DNA of 59,306 nucleotides. It comes from an uncultured Muribaculaceae bacterium (GTDB lineage Bacteria; Bacteroidota; Bacteroidia; Bacteroidales; Muribaculaceae). Below are positions 44,819 through 54,406 of this stretch, one piece after another (position 1 is the first letter of the stretch; each line of letters starts with the position of its first letter). The stretch spans positions 1 to 59,306 of the forward strand of contig CANQQE010000016.1 in the NCBI GenBank assembly GCA_947625935.1, written 5' to 3'. The notes under the pieces were generated by a model. The model did no database searches. It was not told the origin of the DNA and saw nothing but the letters and a program-made list of their open reading frames with translations. A program made the position numbers and the translations under genes.

Positions 44819-46216
44819 ATGACAACACAATATGCTGTGTGCCACTTGGAGCGTGGCGCAGGCAACGATTCGGGGATGTCATGCCACATCGAACGCAAGA
44901 CCGCCGAGGGCAAACCACACATTCCCGACAACGCCGACGAGAGCAGAACACACCTCAACCGCGAACTTATAGACTTTCCGGAGGGCGTTGTTAACCGCAC
45001 TCAAGCTATTCAACACCGTATTGAGACCGCCGGACTTAAGCGGAAGGTCGGCAAGAATCAGACCCGTGCCGTCCGTGTGCTTCTGACCGGAACCCATGAG
45101 CAGATGATAAAACTTGCAGGCGAAAGTCGCCTTGATGACTGGTGCCGAGCCAATATCAAATGGCTGCATGACACCTTTGGCAAGGATAATCTTGTGTCAT
45201 GTGTGCTCCACATGGACGAGAAGACTCCCCATCTCCATGCAACGGTTGTTCCCATTGTAACGGCACCACGCACACGCCGTAAGCGCGAGGGTGAACAGAA
45301 ATACAAGGAGAAGACCCCGGCACCGAGACTGTGCGCCAATGAGCTTATGACACGGGGTAAGCTCCGGCAATATCAGGACACATACGCAGAGGCAATGGCC
45401 GGATTCGGATTGAAACGCGGTGTCGTGGCAAGCGGTGCCAGACACCAGACCCAGCAGCAATACAACCGTCAGCAAGCACTCGAACTCCAGACAGATATTG
45501 AAAGACTCACTGACGAGATTGAGAAACTTGCAGCCGAAAAGGAGAAGGTCAAGAAGGAAGCCAAGGACGGCAAGAATCGTATCCTGTCGTGGCTCGGAAC
45601 CGGGGAACTGCCGAAGTTGGAGAAGGAAGTCGCCGACAAGGACAGGCAGATTGCCGCATTACAAAAGCAGCTCACCGAGATTCAAAAGCGGTATGATGAT
45701 CTGAAAGCCAACTCACTCCGTGAGCCCAATTCTTACCAGAAGGAAATCGACATGGCAACTAAACGAGTTGCCGAATGGCAAGCTCGTTATAATGCCGAAC
45801 ACAATCGGGCAAAGGAGTTGCACCGCCTGGCATTCCCCGAGCGTTACCGCCTGTCATCAGGCGCAGACCTTGTCAGCGGCTGGATTCCCAACCGAATGTA
45901 TCCCAGTCTGTCAATCACGACGCTGTTTCATGGCAACGAGTTCAAGAATACCTCTTACGATGTTCCTCAGAATCTTCTCGACAAGTACGACAGTGGAGCG
46001 CTGACTCTTCATGAATTGGTCAACGAACTGTTTGAGCCGTGGGAGCAGGTCGATGAATCACAACACAGCCTTCTCGCCATCGCACTCCAGACAGCTGCCG
46101 GAGGAATCCCGACACCGCATGTCGGCACCGGCTCAGGTGGTTCCTCATCCGATTTGCCATGGAACGATAACGACAAGGACAAATTCCAACGAGCGAGATC
46201 CAAAAGTAGGAGATAG
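44819..46216 (+). CDS. MobV/Pre-family relaxase (mobilisation protein)
   Basis: I start at the ATG at 44819 (MTTQYAVCHLERG, 465 residues), the usual start of the family. The relaxase domain covers about 1-200 and contains the metal-binding motif HMDEKTPHLH (131-140). A long charged coiled coil follows (about 215-320), then a less conserved C-terminus. The enzyme nicks oriT and leads the strand into a helper conjugation system. The stop is 4 bp from the convergent gene at 46221. Confidence 0.88.
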   Translation: MTTQYAVCHLERGAGNDSGMSCHIERKTAEGKPHIPDNADESRTHLNRELIDFPEGVVNRTQAIQHRIETAGLKRKVGKNQTRAVRVLLTGTHEQMIKLAGESRLDDWCRANIKWLHDTFGKDNLVSCVLHMDEKTPHLHATVVPIVTAPRTRRKREGEQKYKEKTPAPRLCANELMTRGKLRQYQDTYAEAMAGFGLKRGVVASGARHQTQQQYNRQQALELQTDIERLTDEIEKLAAEKEKVKKEAKDGKNRILSWLGTGELPKLEKEVADKDRQIAALQKQLTEIQKRYDDLKANSLREPNSYQKEIDMATKRVAEWQARYNAEHNRAKELHRLAFPERYRLSSGADLVSGWIPNRMYPSLSITTLFHGNEFKNTSYDVPQNLLDKYDSGALTLHELVNELFEPWEQVDESQHSLLAIALQTAAGGIPTPHVGTGSGGSSSDLPWNDNDKDKFQRARSKSRR

Positions 46217-46220
46217 CCTT

Positions 46221-46976
46221 TTAGTCTTTCAGAATCTTCTCATCAATCTCGATAGCATGGGCACCACGGGTGTTGCGAAACGTCTTTTTGATTGATGAGA
46301 GTTCTGTATTGGCGAACCATTCGCCGAAAGTAGCTTTGACAAATGATGCCGTGGTGTCGCCATCAATGTTATATTGGAACGCGATGTTCCATGCGAAATT
46401 TTTCAAAGAGGCTTGAGTCACCTCAGGTTTCTTTGATATTTTCATGGCGTTCACATTGAGAACATCTTTATGGCTGACAAAGTATCTCACGCAATCCAAA
46501 ATCTGAGTGACTTCGGTTTGAGAAAAATTCAGGCGCATAAAGATTTCTTTAGTATACGAGAGAATTTTGTCAAGCTTCTCAGCATCCTCTCGGACCAGTT
46601 GTTCCCTTACTATGCTGGATTCGGCAACATAATGGTCATGAAATTTGATTGCGTCTTCGTAATCCGAATCTTTGACTATAACTGTCGGCTCAACATTTTT
46701 GAGGGCTTCTTTGACTGCTTCCTGCTGTTTGCGCGTAATCAAATCGCTATGAGCCTTATCAAAAGCATTGACTATGCGCTCACTGATTCTATTACATCCT
46801 GCGTACAATAGTTGCCAAAGCGCATAATATATCGGTACAAGCAACAGGCTCCATTGCAATCCCAAATCAAATTTGGCGCAGGTTCCCCACGCCATTGCAG
46901 TAGACAAGGTGAGGTTCACTCCGGTGATGATTCCCGGAGTTATTTTGGGGAGAGTTCTCGATATCATTTTCTTCAA
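46221..46976 (-). CDS. Two-TM protein of unknown function in the element
   Basis: The 251-residue protein has two hydrophobic helices (about 12-30 and 42-60) followed by a charged, mostly helical cytosolic domain. No known domain is recognised. It converges on mobV with 4 bp between the genes. Its position in the mobilisation module suggests a role in transfer or in element maintenance, but nothing in the sequence proves it. An exclusion-like or defence role is equally possible. Confidence 0.6.
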   Translation of the reverse strand: MKKMISRTLPKITPGIITGVNLTLSTAMAWGTCAKFDLGLQWSLLLVPIYYALWQLLYAGCNRISERIVNAFDKAHSDLITRKQQEAVKEALKNVEPTVIVKDSDYEDAIKFHDHYVAESSIVREQLVREDAEKLDKILSYTKEIFMRLNFSQTEVTQILDCVRYFVSHKDVLNVNAMKISKKPEVTQASLKNFAWNIAFQYNIDGDTTASFVKATFGEWFANTELSSIKKTFRNTRGAHAIEIDEKILKD

Positions 46977-47088
46977 TTTTCTGCAAAGTTAGAAAATCCA
47001 TAGAAAACGATAAAGAAATTACATTGTAATACCCTCACTTTTAGGCTTTTTTATCTATATAAATATAGTCGCTTTTCTATAAATATTG

Positions 47089-48336
47089 TTACTCAATATC
47101 ATTGAAATTCAAGTCAAGACTGATAGCGTTTGCAGCTTCATCTTTCAGTCTATCAACAACTTTCGCATATATCTGAGTAGTACGGACATTTGTGTGACCT
47201 AACATCTTGCTGACTGTGTAAAGATCTGTTCCACCGGCAATTTGAAGCGTTGCAAAGGTATGTCGAAAGCAATGGAAGGTGACTTTTCGCTTGATTCCAG
47301 CTGCTTCAATCCATCTTTTCAAAGGGCGCGATACCCACGACGGATCCGGCAAATCTTCAAATACAAGCCTGTCGGCATCTCCCGGTGTGCCACATAATTG
47401 ATATGCCTGTTCTGAAATAGGCTGATATTCTACTCCCTTCGTTTTCTTTTGAGTAAAGTTCAGGCGGTACTGATCTCCCACCTTTTGAATATCGCCCCAA
47501 TGAAGTTTCTGAATATCGCAATGGCGTAGCCCTGTCAACGCAGCAAACAATGCCGCACGTTTGATGATTGGCTTATCGCAGGGAGTTTTTGCCAATGTGT
47601 TGAGTTCGGCGATGGTCAGGAACTCACGACGGCTTTCTGCCTCTGCGATTCCTTTTGCCTTAGCCGAGAGGTCGACAGAGATATAACCATCAATAAATGC
47701 CTGCTTCAACGCCGCCTTAAAGATTGAGAAATATGTCGCAGCCGAGTTTTGTGACAAAGTTCCTTTCTTGCCACCCCCTTGCGGAGCCGTCAGAAGAAAA
47801 TTCTTGAAGTCGTTTATCAGCTTAGTGTCAATTCTTCCGAATGGTATAATACCGTCTTTTGAGAAGATTTTCAACAATTCGCCCATTCGTTTCCAGTTTA
47901 TGAGGATTGATGCCGAGCTATTTTTATGCCGCTCAATAGTAATCTTCTTCACATAGTCAATGAAATTGGCATTGGCTTTTTCCTGTAATTCAGCTTGAGC
48001 TGCATCCTGGTCGGAGTAGAGGGTAGCCGTATCGTATTCCTTCTGACGGATTTGCCGTACCTTATCGGCATAGATGCACGATTCCTGATCTATCTGGGAT
48101 TTACACATGATAACGCCATTGATATCACGTTTCGGTTGAAAGCCTCCGCGAGTAGGTCTTTTCTTATCCCATATCGGTGTCGTTATGATACGTTTGACAT
48201 ATTCACGTACTCGTTTAGGAGTTTCATTCTCCTTCTCATAAACAGGGTATGCCTCGACATAGAGATACCATTCATTCCGAATTTCACTCTTTCGCAGTTT
48301 TACGGATACTGTTGTATGCTGGAGTTTCTTTTTCAT
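47089..48336 (-). CDS. int: Tyrosine recombinase (integrase) targeting the dnaK 3' end
   Basis: The 415-residue protein has an Arm-DNA-binding N-terminus (about 1-110), a SAM-like core-binding domain (about 120-225) and a catalytic domain with Arg271 in TGLRHCD, His355 and Arg358 in HCFRH, His381 in LGH and the nucleophile Tyr390. All catalytic residues are present, so it should be active. It is coupled to the upstream HTH gene by an ATGA overlap and lies within 2 kb of the right attachment site, which supports its role in dnaK-site integration. Confidence 0.92.
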   Translation of the reverse strand: MKKKLQHTTVSVKLRKSEIRNEWYLYVEAYPVYEKENETPKRVREYVKRIITTPIWDKKRPTRGGFQPKRDINGVIMCKSQIDQESCIYADKVRQIRQKEYDTATLYSDQDAAQAELQEKANANFIDYVKKITIERHKNSSASILINWKRMGELLKIFSKDGIIPFGRIDTKLINDFKNFLLTAPQGGGKKGTLSQNSAATYFSIFKAALKQAFIDGYISVDLSAKAKGIAEAESRREFLTIAELNTLAKTPCDKPIIKRAALFAALTGLRHCDIQKLHWGDIQKVGDQYRLNFTQKKTKGVEYQPISEQAYQLCGTPGDADRLVFEDLPDPSWVSRPLKRWIEAAGIKRKVTFHCFRHTFATLQIAGGTDLYTVSKMLGHTNVRTTQIYAKVVDRLKDEAANAISLDLNFNDIE

Positions 48337-48884
48337 TTCTCGGACTTGAATATTTTGTCAATGTCAAACTTAGGTACATATACAAAACGGCCTATCTGAC
48401 GCATAGGGATACTATGCCTTCTCAGATTGCTGTATACCGTCGACTCGCTGATTCTATATTTCTTTGAAACCTCTCCGATTGTATAACAATCTTCCGGCTC
48501 TAATGAATATAGTCGTTTCTTTGGAGTCTCTTCCAAAGGATTCTTTCTTATATCCAATAAGCCCTCGATGTCTGCGATATCAATGAGAGTCATCCTGTCA
48601 CCCGGATTGTGATCTTTTATTTTTCCTTGACGAATCCACCTATAAAGAGTTGGACGAGAAATTTGATAGCGGCTGCATACCTGTACCACTGTTAGCAAGG
48701 CATTACCCTCTGATTTAGCTAAGATCGCCTGACGCTCCATTTCTCTTTTCTCAGCTCGCTTTTTGTTACGATATGTCTCATTGGAACACTTCTTTGAGCA
48801 GTGAACTGAATCAACATTCTTAGCGAGGAATGGCTTCCCGCATACAATGCAGTGTCTCATTATTTTAGCTTTACTTTCGGGCAT
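48333..48884 (-). CDS. Zinc-ribbon double-HTH protein coupled to the integrase
   Basis: The 183-residue protein has an N-terminal treble-clef-like zinc ribbon (Cys12, Cys15 and a CSKKC pair, about 9-35) and two excisionase-type HTH_17 domains (about 65-110 and 130-178; TVVQVCSRYQISRPTLYRWI and YTIGEVSKKYRISESTVYSNL, both split from longer blocks). It precedes and overlaps int. It probably acts as a directionality factor or regulator of integration; that role is inferred from position. Confidence 0.75.
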   Translation of the reverse strand: MPESKAKIMRHCIVCGKPFLAKNVDSVHCSKKCSNETYRNKKRAEKREMERQAILAKSEGNALLTVVQVCSRYQISRPTLYRWIRQGKIKDHNPGDRMTLIDIADIEGLLDIRKNPLEETPKKRLYSLEPEDCYTIGEVSKKYRISESTVYSNLRRHSIPMRQIGRFVYVPKFDIDKIFKSEK

Positions 48885-48958
48885 AGGGCATATCTGTTAT
48901 TGTATCACTTAATCTTCAAATTTGTAACGTAAGTATACTTCGTCTTCATATTTCTGTA

Positions 48959-48973
48959 ATGGTACAAATTTGA
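48959..48973 (+). repeat. Putative integrase arm-type site (right)
   Basis: ATGGTACAAATTTGA pairs with the left arm candidate at 29738-29752 (14 of 15 bases, same orientation). It lies about 90 bp from the attachment core and upstream of the int operon. Confidence 0.4.
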
Positions 48974-49031
48974 TGCAAATATAAGCTAAAAATCCATAGA
49001 AATCAAGTATTCGTAGAGAAAAGTGTAAATA

Positions 49032-49068
49032 AAAATGGAGTGTAACTCGTTGAGCTACACTCCATTTT
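49032..49068 (-). terminator. dnaK terminator (right copy, element-derived)
   Basis: A 17-bp stem with a 3-nt loop lies directly after the dnaK stop and is followed by a T-rich run on the minus strand. Relative to the left copy it has one compensated G:C to A:T pair (49039 with 49061) and one change that leaves a U:G wobble in the RNA (49055), so the fold is kept. Confidence 0.85.
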
Positions 49069-49103
49069 GTTATCGTTGGTTTGGGGACTTACTTCACTTC
49101 CTC
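49062..49103. repeat. Right attachment site core
   Basis: The 42 bp are identical to 29657-29698 and cover the last codons and the stop of dnaK plus the bases up to the terminator stem. Integration here keeps the dnaK reading frame complete. Confidence 0.9.
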
Positions 49104-50999
49104 GAAGTCAACGTCGGTCACATGGTCGTCGCCGCCGGGCTGCGCGCCGGGCTGGGGACCTGCCTGTGCGCCGGGGTTAGCTCCGGCCTGGGCCTGTTGC
49201 TGGGCGTTGAGGATGTCCTGCTGCGCTTCGCCAAATTTTGCCTCGATTTCTTTGATGGCGGCATCAATACCGTCAAGGTCCTGAGCCTTATGGGCGTCTT
49301 TCAGGCGAGCGACCGCACTCTCGATAGCCGCTTTTTTATCGGCGGGAATCTTGTCGCCAAGCTCACCGAGCTGTTTCTCGGTCTGGAAGATTATGGCATC
49401 GGCGTGGTTGAGTTTGTCGATGCGCTCTTTCTCTTTGGCGTCGGCGGCGGCATTGGCTGCGGCCTCGTCCTTCATACGCTTGATTTCAGCGTCGGTCAAG
49501 CCGCTTGAAGCCTCGATGCGGATGCTCTGCTCCTTGCCGGTCGCCTTATCTTTGGCCGATACGTTGAGTATGCCATTGGCGTCAATCTCAAAAGTAACCT
49601 CGATCTGGGGTATGCCGCGGGGTGCGGGAGCTATGCCGTCAAGATGGAACTTGCCGAGGGTCTTGTCATCCTTGGCCATTGGACGTTCGCCCTGAAGCAC
49701 ATGGATTTCGACAGAAGGCTGGTTGTCGGCAGCGGTCGAGAATGTCTCGCTCTTGCGGGTAGGTATGGTGGTGTTGGCTTCAATCAGCTTGGTCATCACG
49801 CCACCGAGAGTTTCGATGCCGACCGACAGAGGCACAACATCGAGCAGAAGCACATCTTTGACATCGCCCGAGAGCACACCGCCCTGGATAGCGGCGCCGA
49901 CAGCAACGACTTCATCGGGGTTGACACCCTTTGACGGTGCTTTGCCAAAGAACTTCTCGACAATCTGCTGTATGGCGGGGATACGGGTCGAACCGCCCAC
50001 GAGGATAACCTCGTCGATATCTTTTGCCGAGAGACCGGCGTCTTTCAGAGCTTGCTCGCAAGGCTTGATGGTGGCCTGGATGAGTTTGTCGGCGAGCTGC
50101 TCGAATTTGGCGCGTGTCAAGGTCTTCACCAAGTGCTTGGGTATGCCGTTGACAGGCATGATGTAGGGGAGGTTGATCTCTGTGCTGGTGGTGCTTGAAA
50201 GCTCGATTTTAGCTTTCTCGGCGGCCTCTTTCAGACGCTGCAACGCCATGGGGTCCTGACGGAGATCCACACCCTCCTCTTTCTGGAACTCGTCGGCGAG
50301 CCAGTCGATGATAACATGGTCGAAGTCGTCGCCGCCAAGGTGGGTGTCACCATTGGTTGACTTCACTTCAAACACGCCGTCGCCGAGTTCAAGGATTGAA
50401 ATATCAAATGTACCGCCACCGAGGTCAAACACGGCGATTTTCTGATCTTTGTTGGTTTTGTCAAGGCCATAGGCAAGTGCGGCTGCCGTAGGCTCGTTGA
50501 CGATACGTTTCACGGTCAGACCGGCGATTTCACCGGCTTCCTTTGTAGCCTGACGCTGTGAGTCGTTGAAGTAGGCCGGCACGGTGATGACAGCCTCGGT
50601 CACCGACTGTCCGAGGTAATCCTCGGCGGTTTTCTTCATTTTTTGCAGAATCATGGCCGAAATTTCCTGCGGGGTATATTCACGGCCGTCGATGTCGATG
50701 CGGGGGGTGTTATTGTCGCCGCGCACCACATTATAGGGCACACGCTCTATTTCATTTTTCACCTGATCGTAGGTTTCACCCATAAAACGCTTGATTGAAT
50801 AGATGGTGCGTTTGGGGTTGGTGATTGCCTGGCGTTTAGCCGGGTCGCCCACTTTACGTTCGCCGCCGTCGACAAATGCGACTACCGACGGGGTTGTGTT
50901 GCGCCCTTCGCTATTAGGAATAACGACCGGGTCGTTACCTTCGAGTACTGCTACGCATGAGTTGGTGGTTCCCAAGTCAATACCTATAATTTTTCCCAT
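49089..50999 (-). CDS. dnaK: Chaperone protein DnaK (Hsp70)
   Basis: The 636-residue protein has the nucleotide-binding signature GIDLGTTNS (about 4-12), [12 protein letters not shown] (about 195) and [14 protein letters not shown] (about 336). The substrate-binding domain and helical lid follow, with a Gly/Gln/Pro/Ala-rich linker and the C-terminal FEEVK, close to the EEVD-like tail of other DnaK proteins. It is full length. The last four codons lie inside the attachment core, so the element restored the 3' end on integration. No dnaJ or grpE lies beside it. Confidence 0.97.
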   Translation of the reverse strand: MGKIIGIDLGTTNSCVAVLEGNDPVVIPNSEGRNTTPSVVAFVDGGERKVGDPAKRQAITNPKRTIYSIKRFMGETYDQVKNEIERVPYNVVRGDNNTPRIDIDGREYTPQEISAMILQKMKKTAEDYLGQSVTEAVITVPAYFNDSQRQATKEAGEIAGLTVKRIVNEPTAAALAYGLDKTNKDQKIAVFDLGGGTFDISILELGDGVFEVKSTNGDTHLGGDDFDHVIIDWLADEFQKEEGVDLRQDPMALQRLKEAAEKAKIELSSTTSTEINLPYIMPVNGIPKHLVKTLTRAKFEQLADKLIQATIKPCEQALKDAGLSAKDIDEVILVGGSTRIPAIQQIVEKFFGKAPSKGVNPDEVVAVGAAIQGGVLSGDVKDVLLLDVVPLSVGIETLGGVMTKLIEANTTIPTRKSETFSTAADNQPSVEIHVLQGERPMAKDDKTLGKFHLDGIAPAPRGIPQIEVTFEIDANGILNVSAKDKATGKEQSIRIEASSGLTDAEIKRMKDEAAANAAADAKEKERIDKLNHADAIIFQTEKQLGELGDKIPADKKAAIESAVARLKDAHKAQDLDGIDAAIKEIEAKFGEAQQDILNAQQQAQAGANPGAQAGPQPGAQPGGDDHVTDVDFEEVK

Positions 51000-51410
51000 A
51001 ATAAATTGAATTTAATATGTTGTTTTTAATTTTTGAATTATCACTGTCATTCGCATCCCGCCATCGGGGGACGCTGACACATAGAAAACAAATCTGATGC
51101 CAAAAAAGTTGTGCGGATTATTATCTTATGGCTATCAATATCTTACGGAACGGCAGATACTGACAATGTGACCGACAGCACTGACAAAACAGCCGACACG
51201 TCATCGCCATGACACCGGATGCGACGCATAATCATTCCCGTCAGCCGTTTGGCACTTAAATTTGGCCTAAACATCATGTCACATAATCTCATTTAACAAA
51301 AAATTGGTATATTTGCGTGATTATTTATGCGCTGAAGTGCCGCCGTTTGGCAAATTGGCGCATAAACACTTAATTTTAAACATTTTACACCATTACAAAT
51401 AATTATTATC
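51000..51410. other. Divergent intergenic region between dnaK and mce
   Basis: This 411-bp gap separates two divergent transcription units. I see no ORF with coding character and no CIRCE-type heat-shock operator. A -7 box for the plus-strand operon is listed separately; a dnaK promoter is not recognisable to me. Confidence 0.6.
51308..51315 (+). promoter_or_regulatory. Promoter -7 box of the methylmalonyl-CoA decarboxylase operon
   Basis: TATATTTG matches TAnnTTTG about 95 bp upstream of the mce start codon. The -33 region is weak. Confidence 0.45.
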
Positions 51411-51833
51411 ATGAACATTTCTCACATTGAGCATGTCGGCATAGCAGTCCCCAGTCTGGACGAGGCTATTCCTTTCTACGAGAACATCCTTGGCCTTAAA
51501 TGTTTCGCCATCGAAGAAGTTGCAGACCAAAAAGTGCGCACAGCGTTTTTCCAGGTCGGACAAACAAAAATCGAGCTTCTCGAAGGCACTTCGGACGACA
51601 GTGCCATCTCTAAATTCATAGCCAACAACGGTGGCCGCGGCGGCATACAGCACATTGCGTTCGCCATGGCCGACGGAGTCGCCAACGCGCTCGCCGAAGC
51701 AGAGGAAAAAGGTTGCAGGCTCATCGACAAGGCCCCCCGCAAGGGCGCAGAGGGCTTGAACATCGCCTTCCTACACCCGAAATCAACCTGCGGAGCACTC
51801 ATCGAGCTTTGCGAAGATCCCAAAAAGCAGTAA
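51411..51833 (+). CDS. mce: Methylmalonyl-CoA epimerase
   Basis: The 140-residue protein is a vicinal-oxygen-chelate fold made of two repeats, beginning HIEHVGIAVPSLDEAIPFY. The metal ligands are His in HIEHVGI, Glu in KIELLEG, His in IQHIAF and Glu in GALIELCE. It interconverts the R and S forms of methylmalonyl-CoA in the succinate-propionate pathway. It lies 42 bp before mmdA and leads the operon, so it supplies the decarboxylase with the correct isomer. Confidence 0.93.
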   Translation: MNISHIEHVGIAVPSLDEAIPFYENILGLKCFAIEEVADQKVRTAFFQVGQTKIELLEGTSDDSAISKFIANNGGRGGIQHIAFAMADGVANALAEAEEKGCRLIDKAPRKGAEGLNIAFLHPKSTCGALIELCEDPKKQ

Positions 51834-51875
51834 ATCGAACATCAATTTCAACAAACAAAACATAATTCATTTTTA

Positions 51876-53429
51876 ATGAGTACACAGCTTGAAAAAGTGC
51901 AAGAGCTCATCGCTTTGCGCAATGAGGCTCGCATAGGTGGCGGAGAGAAAGCCATCCAAAAGCAACACGATAAGGGCAAATACACAGCCCGCGAACGCAT
52001 CGCACAGCTCCTTGACGAAGGCTCGTTCGAGGAACTTGATATGTTTGTGCGTCACCGTTGCACAAACTTCGGACAAGAGAAAAAATCGTTCCTCGGCGAC
52101 GGCGTGGTGACCGGATACGGCACAATCGACGGACGCCTCGTCTATGTGTTCGCCCAGGACTTCACCGTTTTCGGCGGCTCACTGTCAGAGACGATGGCGC
52201 TCAAAATCTGCAAAATCATGGATATGGCCATGAAGATGGGCGCACCCGTCATCGGCCTCAACGACTCGGGAGGCGCACGCATCCAGGAAGGCATCAACGC
52301 CCTTGCCGGATATGCCGAGATATTCCAATGCAACATCATGGCTTCAGGCGTGATTCCTCAGATCTCAGGCATACTCGGCCCATGCGCCGGCGGAGCGGTC
52401 TACTCCCCCGCCCTCACCGACTTCACCATCATGACCAAGGGCATCTCATATATGTTCCTCACCGGCCCCAAAGTGGTCAAGACCGTAACCGGCGAAGACG
52501 TCACGCAGGACGCCCTCGGCGGAGCGGAGGTACACTCGCAGAAGAGCGGCGTGGCACATTTCGCTGCCGAAGATGGCGAAGAAGCCCTCAAAATCATCCG
52601 CAAACTGTTCAGCTACATTCCACAGAACAACCTTGAGGAGCCCCCGTTGGTGGAATGCACCGACCCGATCGACCGTCTTGAGGACTCACTCAACGAGATA
52701 ATCCCCGACTCGGCCAACCGTCCTTACGATATGTACGAAGTTATCGGCGCGATAATCGACAACGGCGAGTTCCTCGAAGTGCAGCGCGACTACGCCAAGA
52801 ACATCATCATCGGTTTCGCCCGTTTCAACGGCCAGGCTGTCGGCATCGTAGCCAACCAGCCCAAATACCTCGCCGGCGTGCTCGACAGCAACGCCTCGCG
52901 CAAAGGCGCGCGTTTCGTCCGCTTCTGCGACGCGTTCAACATCCCCTTGGTGACACTCGTCGATGTCCCCGGATTCCTCCCCGGAACAGGTCAGGAATAC
53001 AACGGTGTGATCCTCCACGGAGCCAAACTGCTCTACGCCTACGGCGAGGCCACAGTGCCCAAAGTAACCGTCACACTGCGCAAGAGCTACGGCGGAAGCC
53101 ACATCGTGATGAGTTGCAAGCAGCTCCGCGGCGACATGAACTACGCTTGGCCTACGGCCGAAATCGCCGTAATGGGAGGCGCAGGCGCCGTCGAAGTGCT
53201 CTACGCCCGTGAAGCAAAAGAGTCTGACAACCCCGCACAAGTGCTCGCAGAAAAAGAGGCTGAGTACAACAAGCTGTTCTGCAACCCCTACAACGCCGCC
53301 AAGTATGGCTATATCGACGATGTTATCGAGCCGCGCAACACTCGCTTCCGCGTGATTCGCGCCCTGCAGCAGCTCGCCACCAAGAAAGTTGTCAATCCGG
53401 CCAAAAAACACGGCAACATTCCACTCTAA
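51876..53429 (+). CDS. mmdA: Methylmalonyl-CoA decarboxylase alpha subunit (carboxyltransferase)
   Basis: The 517-residue protein is a crotonase-fold carboxyltransferase with N and C lobes. Typical blocks are [12 protein letters not shown] (about 126), [13 protein letters not shown] (about 168), [13 protein letters not shown] (about 366) and [12 protein letters not shown] (about 437). It moves the carboxyl group from methylmalonyl-CoA to biotin. Similar proteins serve as propionyl-CoA carboxylase beta subunits, but the beta sodium-pump gene downstream argues for the decarboxylase direction. Confidence 0.93.
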   Translation: MSTQLEKVQELIALRNEARIGGGEKAIQKQHDKGKYTARERIAQLLDEGSFEELDMFVRHRCTNFGQEKKSFLGDGVVTGYGTIDGRLVYVFAQDFTVFGGSLSETMALKICKIMDMAMKMGAPVIGLNDSGGARIQEGINALAGYAEIFQCNIMASGVIPQISGILGPCAGGAVYSPALTDFTIMTKGISYMFLTGPKVVKTVTGEDVTQDALGGAEVHSQKSGVAHFAAEDGEEALKIIRKLFSYIPQNNLEEPPLVECTDPIDRLEDSLNEIIPDSANRPYDMYEVIGAIIDNGEFLEVQRDYAKNIIIGFARFNGQAVGIVANQPKYLAGVLDSNASRKGARFVRFCDAFNIPLVTLVDVPGFLPGTGQEYNGVILHGAKLLYAYGEATVPKVTVTLRKSYGGSHIVMSCKQLRGDMNYAWPTAEIAVMGGAGAVEVLYAREAKESDNPAQVLAEKEAEYNKLFCNPYNAAKYGYIDDVIEPRNTRFRVIRALQQLATKKVVNPAKKHGNIPL

Positions 53430-53452
53430 CCGCGCAACGTTTTTATCAGAAT

Positions 53453-54358
53453 ATGAAAAAGCATCTAGTTTTAACTCTCGTCGCGCTGCTCGCAGCATCC
53501 GTCTCATTCGCACAAGGACGCCGCGGACTGCGCATCAACGAGATAATGGTTCAAAACGACAGCAATGTCGTTGACGACTACGGACAGCGCGGAGCATGGG
53601 TCGAATTGTTCAACTCAACCTTCGGCCCGTTGGAAATATCCAGCGTCTACATCACTGACGACCCGGCTCAACCTAAGAAATACCCCGTGCCGTTGGGTGA
53701 CGTGAACACCGAGATTCCAGCTCGACAGCACGTCCTGTTCTGGGCCGACGGCAAACCGTCGCGAGGCACATTCCACATGAGCTTCACCCTTCGACCCGGC
53801 CAAGACAACTGGATCGGCGTGTATGACGCCGACGGCAAGACCCTCATCGACGAGGTCACCGTCCCCGCCAATCTGCCCGCCGGACACACCTACGCCCGCA
53901 AAGCCGACGGCGAGGAGGGATGGGAAGTGCGCACGGGACTCACGGGTAGCCACATTACCCCCAGCAGCAACAACATAATCCGCGACACTAACGTCAAGGT
54001 AGATATGTTCAAGGAAAAGGACGAACAAGGCTTCGGCATGACCATCATGGCCATGTGCATTGTCTTCACCGCCCTGCTGTTGCTGAGCGTATGCTTCTAT
54101 TTGATCAACCGCATCGGAGCGCACATTTCTAAAATAAACAAAATGCACTCCCACGGGCTCGCCATCCACGAAACCCCGAGAGAGGAACGCCCCGACCACG
54201 ACTCAAGCGAAGAAATCGCCGCGATCGTCATGGCTCTCCACGAGCATCTCAACTCACACGACCAGGAACAGACCGTGCTAACCATCAACAAGGTGAAACG
54301 AGCATACTCGCCCTGGAGCTCAAAAATCTACAATCTGCGTGAGCTACCCCGCCGATAA
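53453..54358 (+). CDS. OadG-like delta subunit fused to an N-terminal lamin-tail domain
   Basis: The 301-residue protein has a signal peptide (1-20) and a lamin-tail beta-sandwich domain (about 24-165; LRINEIMVQNDSN, WVELFN). A single membrane helix with an OadG-like region follows (about 195-240; GFGMTIMAMCIVFTALLLLS) and then a charged cytosolic tail. OadG/MmdD subunits are normally about 80-120 residues and assemble the decarboxylase at the membrane. The exported lamin-tail domain would lie outside the cytoplasm. It sits 23 bp after mmdA. Confidence 0.82.
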   Translation: MKKHLVLTLVALLAASVSFAQGRRGLRINEIMVQNDSNVVDDYGQRGAWVELFNSTFGPLEISSVYITDDPAQPKKYPVPLGDVNTEIPARQHVLFWADGKPSRGTFHMSFTLRPGQDNWIGVYDADGKTLIDEVTVPANLPAGHTYARKADGEEGWEVRTGLTGSHITPSSNNIIRDTNVKVDMFKEKDEQGFGMTIMAMCIVFTALLLLSVCFYLINRIGAHISKINKMHSHGLAIHETPREERPDHDSSEEIAAIVMALHEHLNSHDQEQTVLTINKVKRAYSPWSSKIYNLRELPRR

Positions 54359-54406
54359 ATGACGGTTTGAACCAGAGCTATAAACATCATTACTATCAAC
54401 AACGCA

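Larger units (their letters stand above)
29657..49103. mobile_element. Integrative mobilisable element inserted at the 3' end of dnaK, with defence cargo
   Basis: The element lies between two direct repeats: an identical 42-bp core (29657-29698 and 49062-49103) within a 78-bp stretch with 3 mismatches (29621-29698 and 49026-49103). The right repeat is the 3' end of intact dnaK plus its terminator; the left repeat is a displaced copy that still spells FEEVK and a stop. A tyrosine integrase lies next to the right end. Inside are a replication module, a MobV relaxase and two defence gene sets. No conjugative type IV secretion genes are present, so it needs a helper to transfer. Length is about 19.4 kb. 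Confidence 0.92.

Noticed and set aside
29700-49026. Full conjugative element or prophage
   Set aside because: No type IV secretion, coupling protein, capsid, tail or lysis genes are present; only relaxase, replication and integrase genes.
29621-49103. Integration at a tRNA gene
   Set aside because: No tRNA is seen at either end; the repeat is the dnaK 3' end with its terminator.
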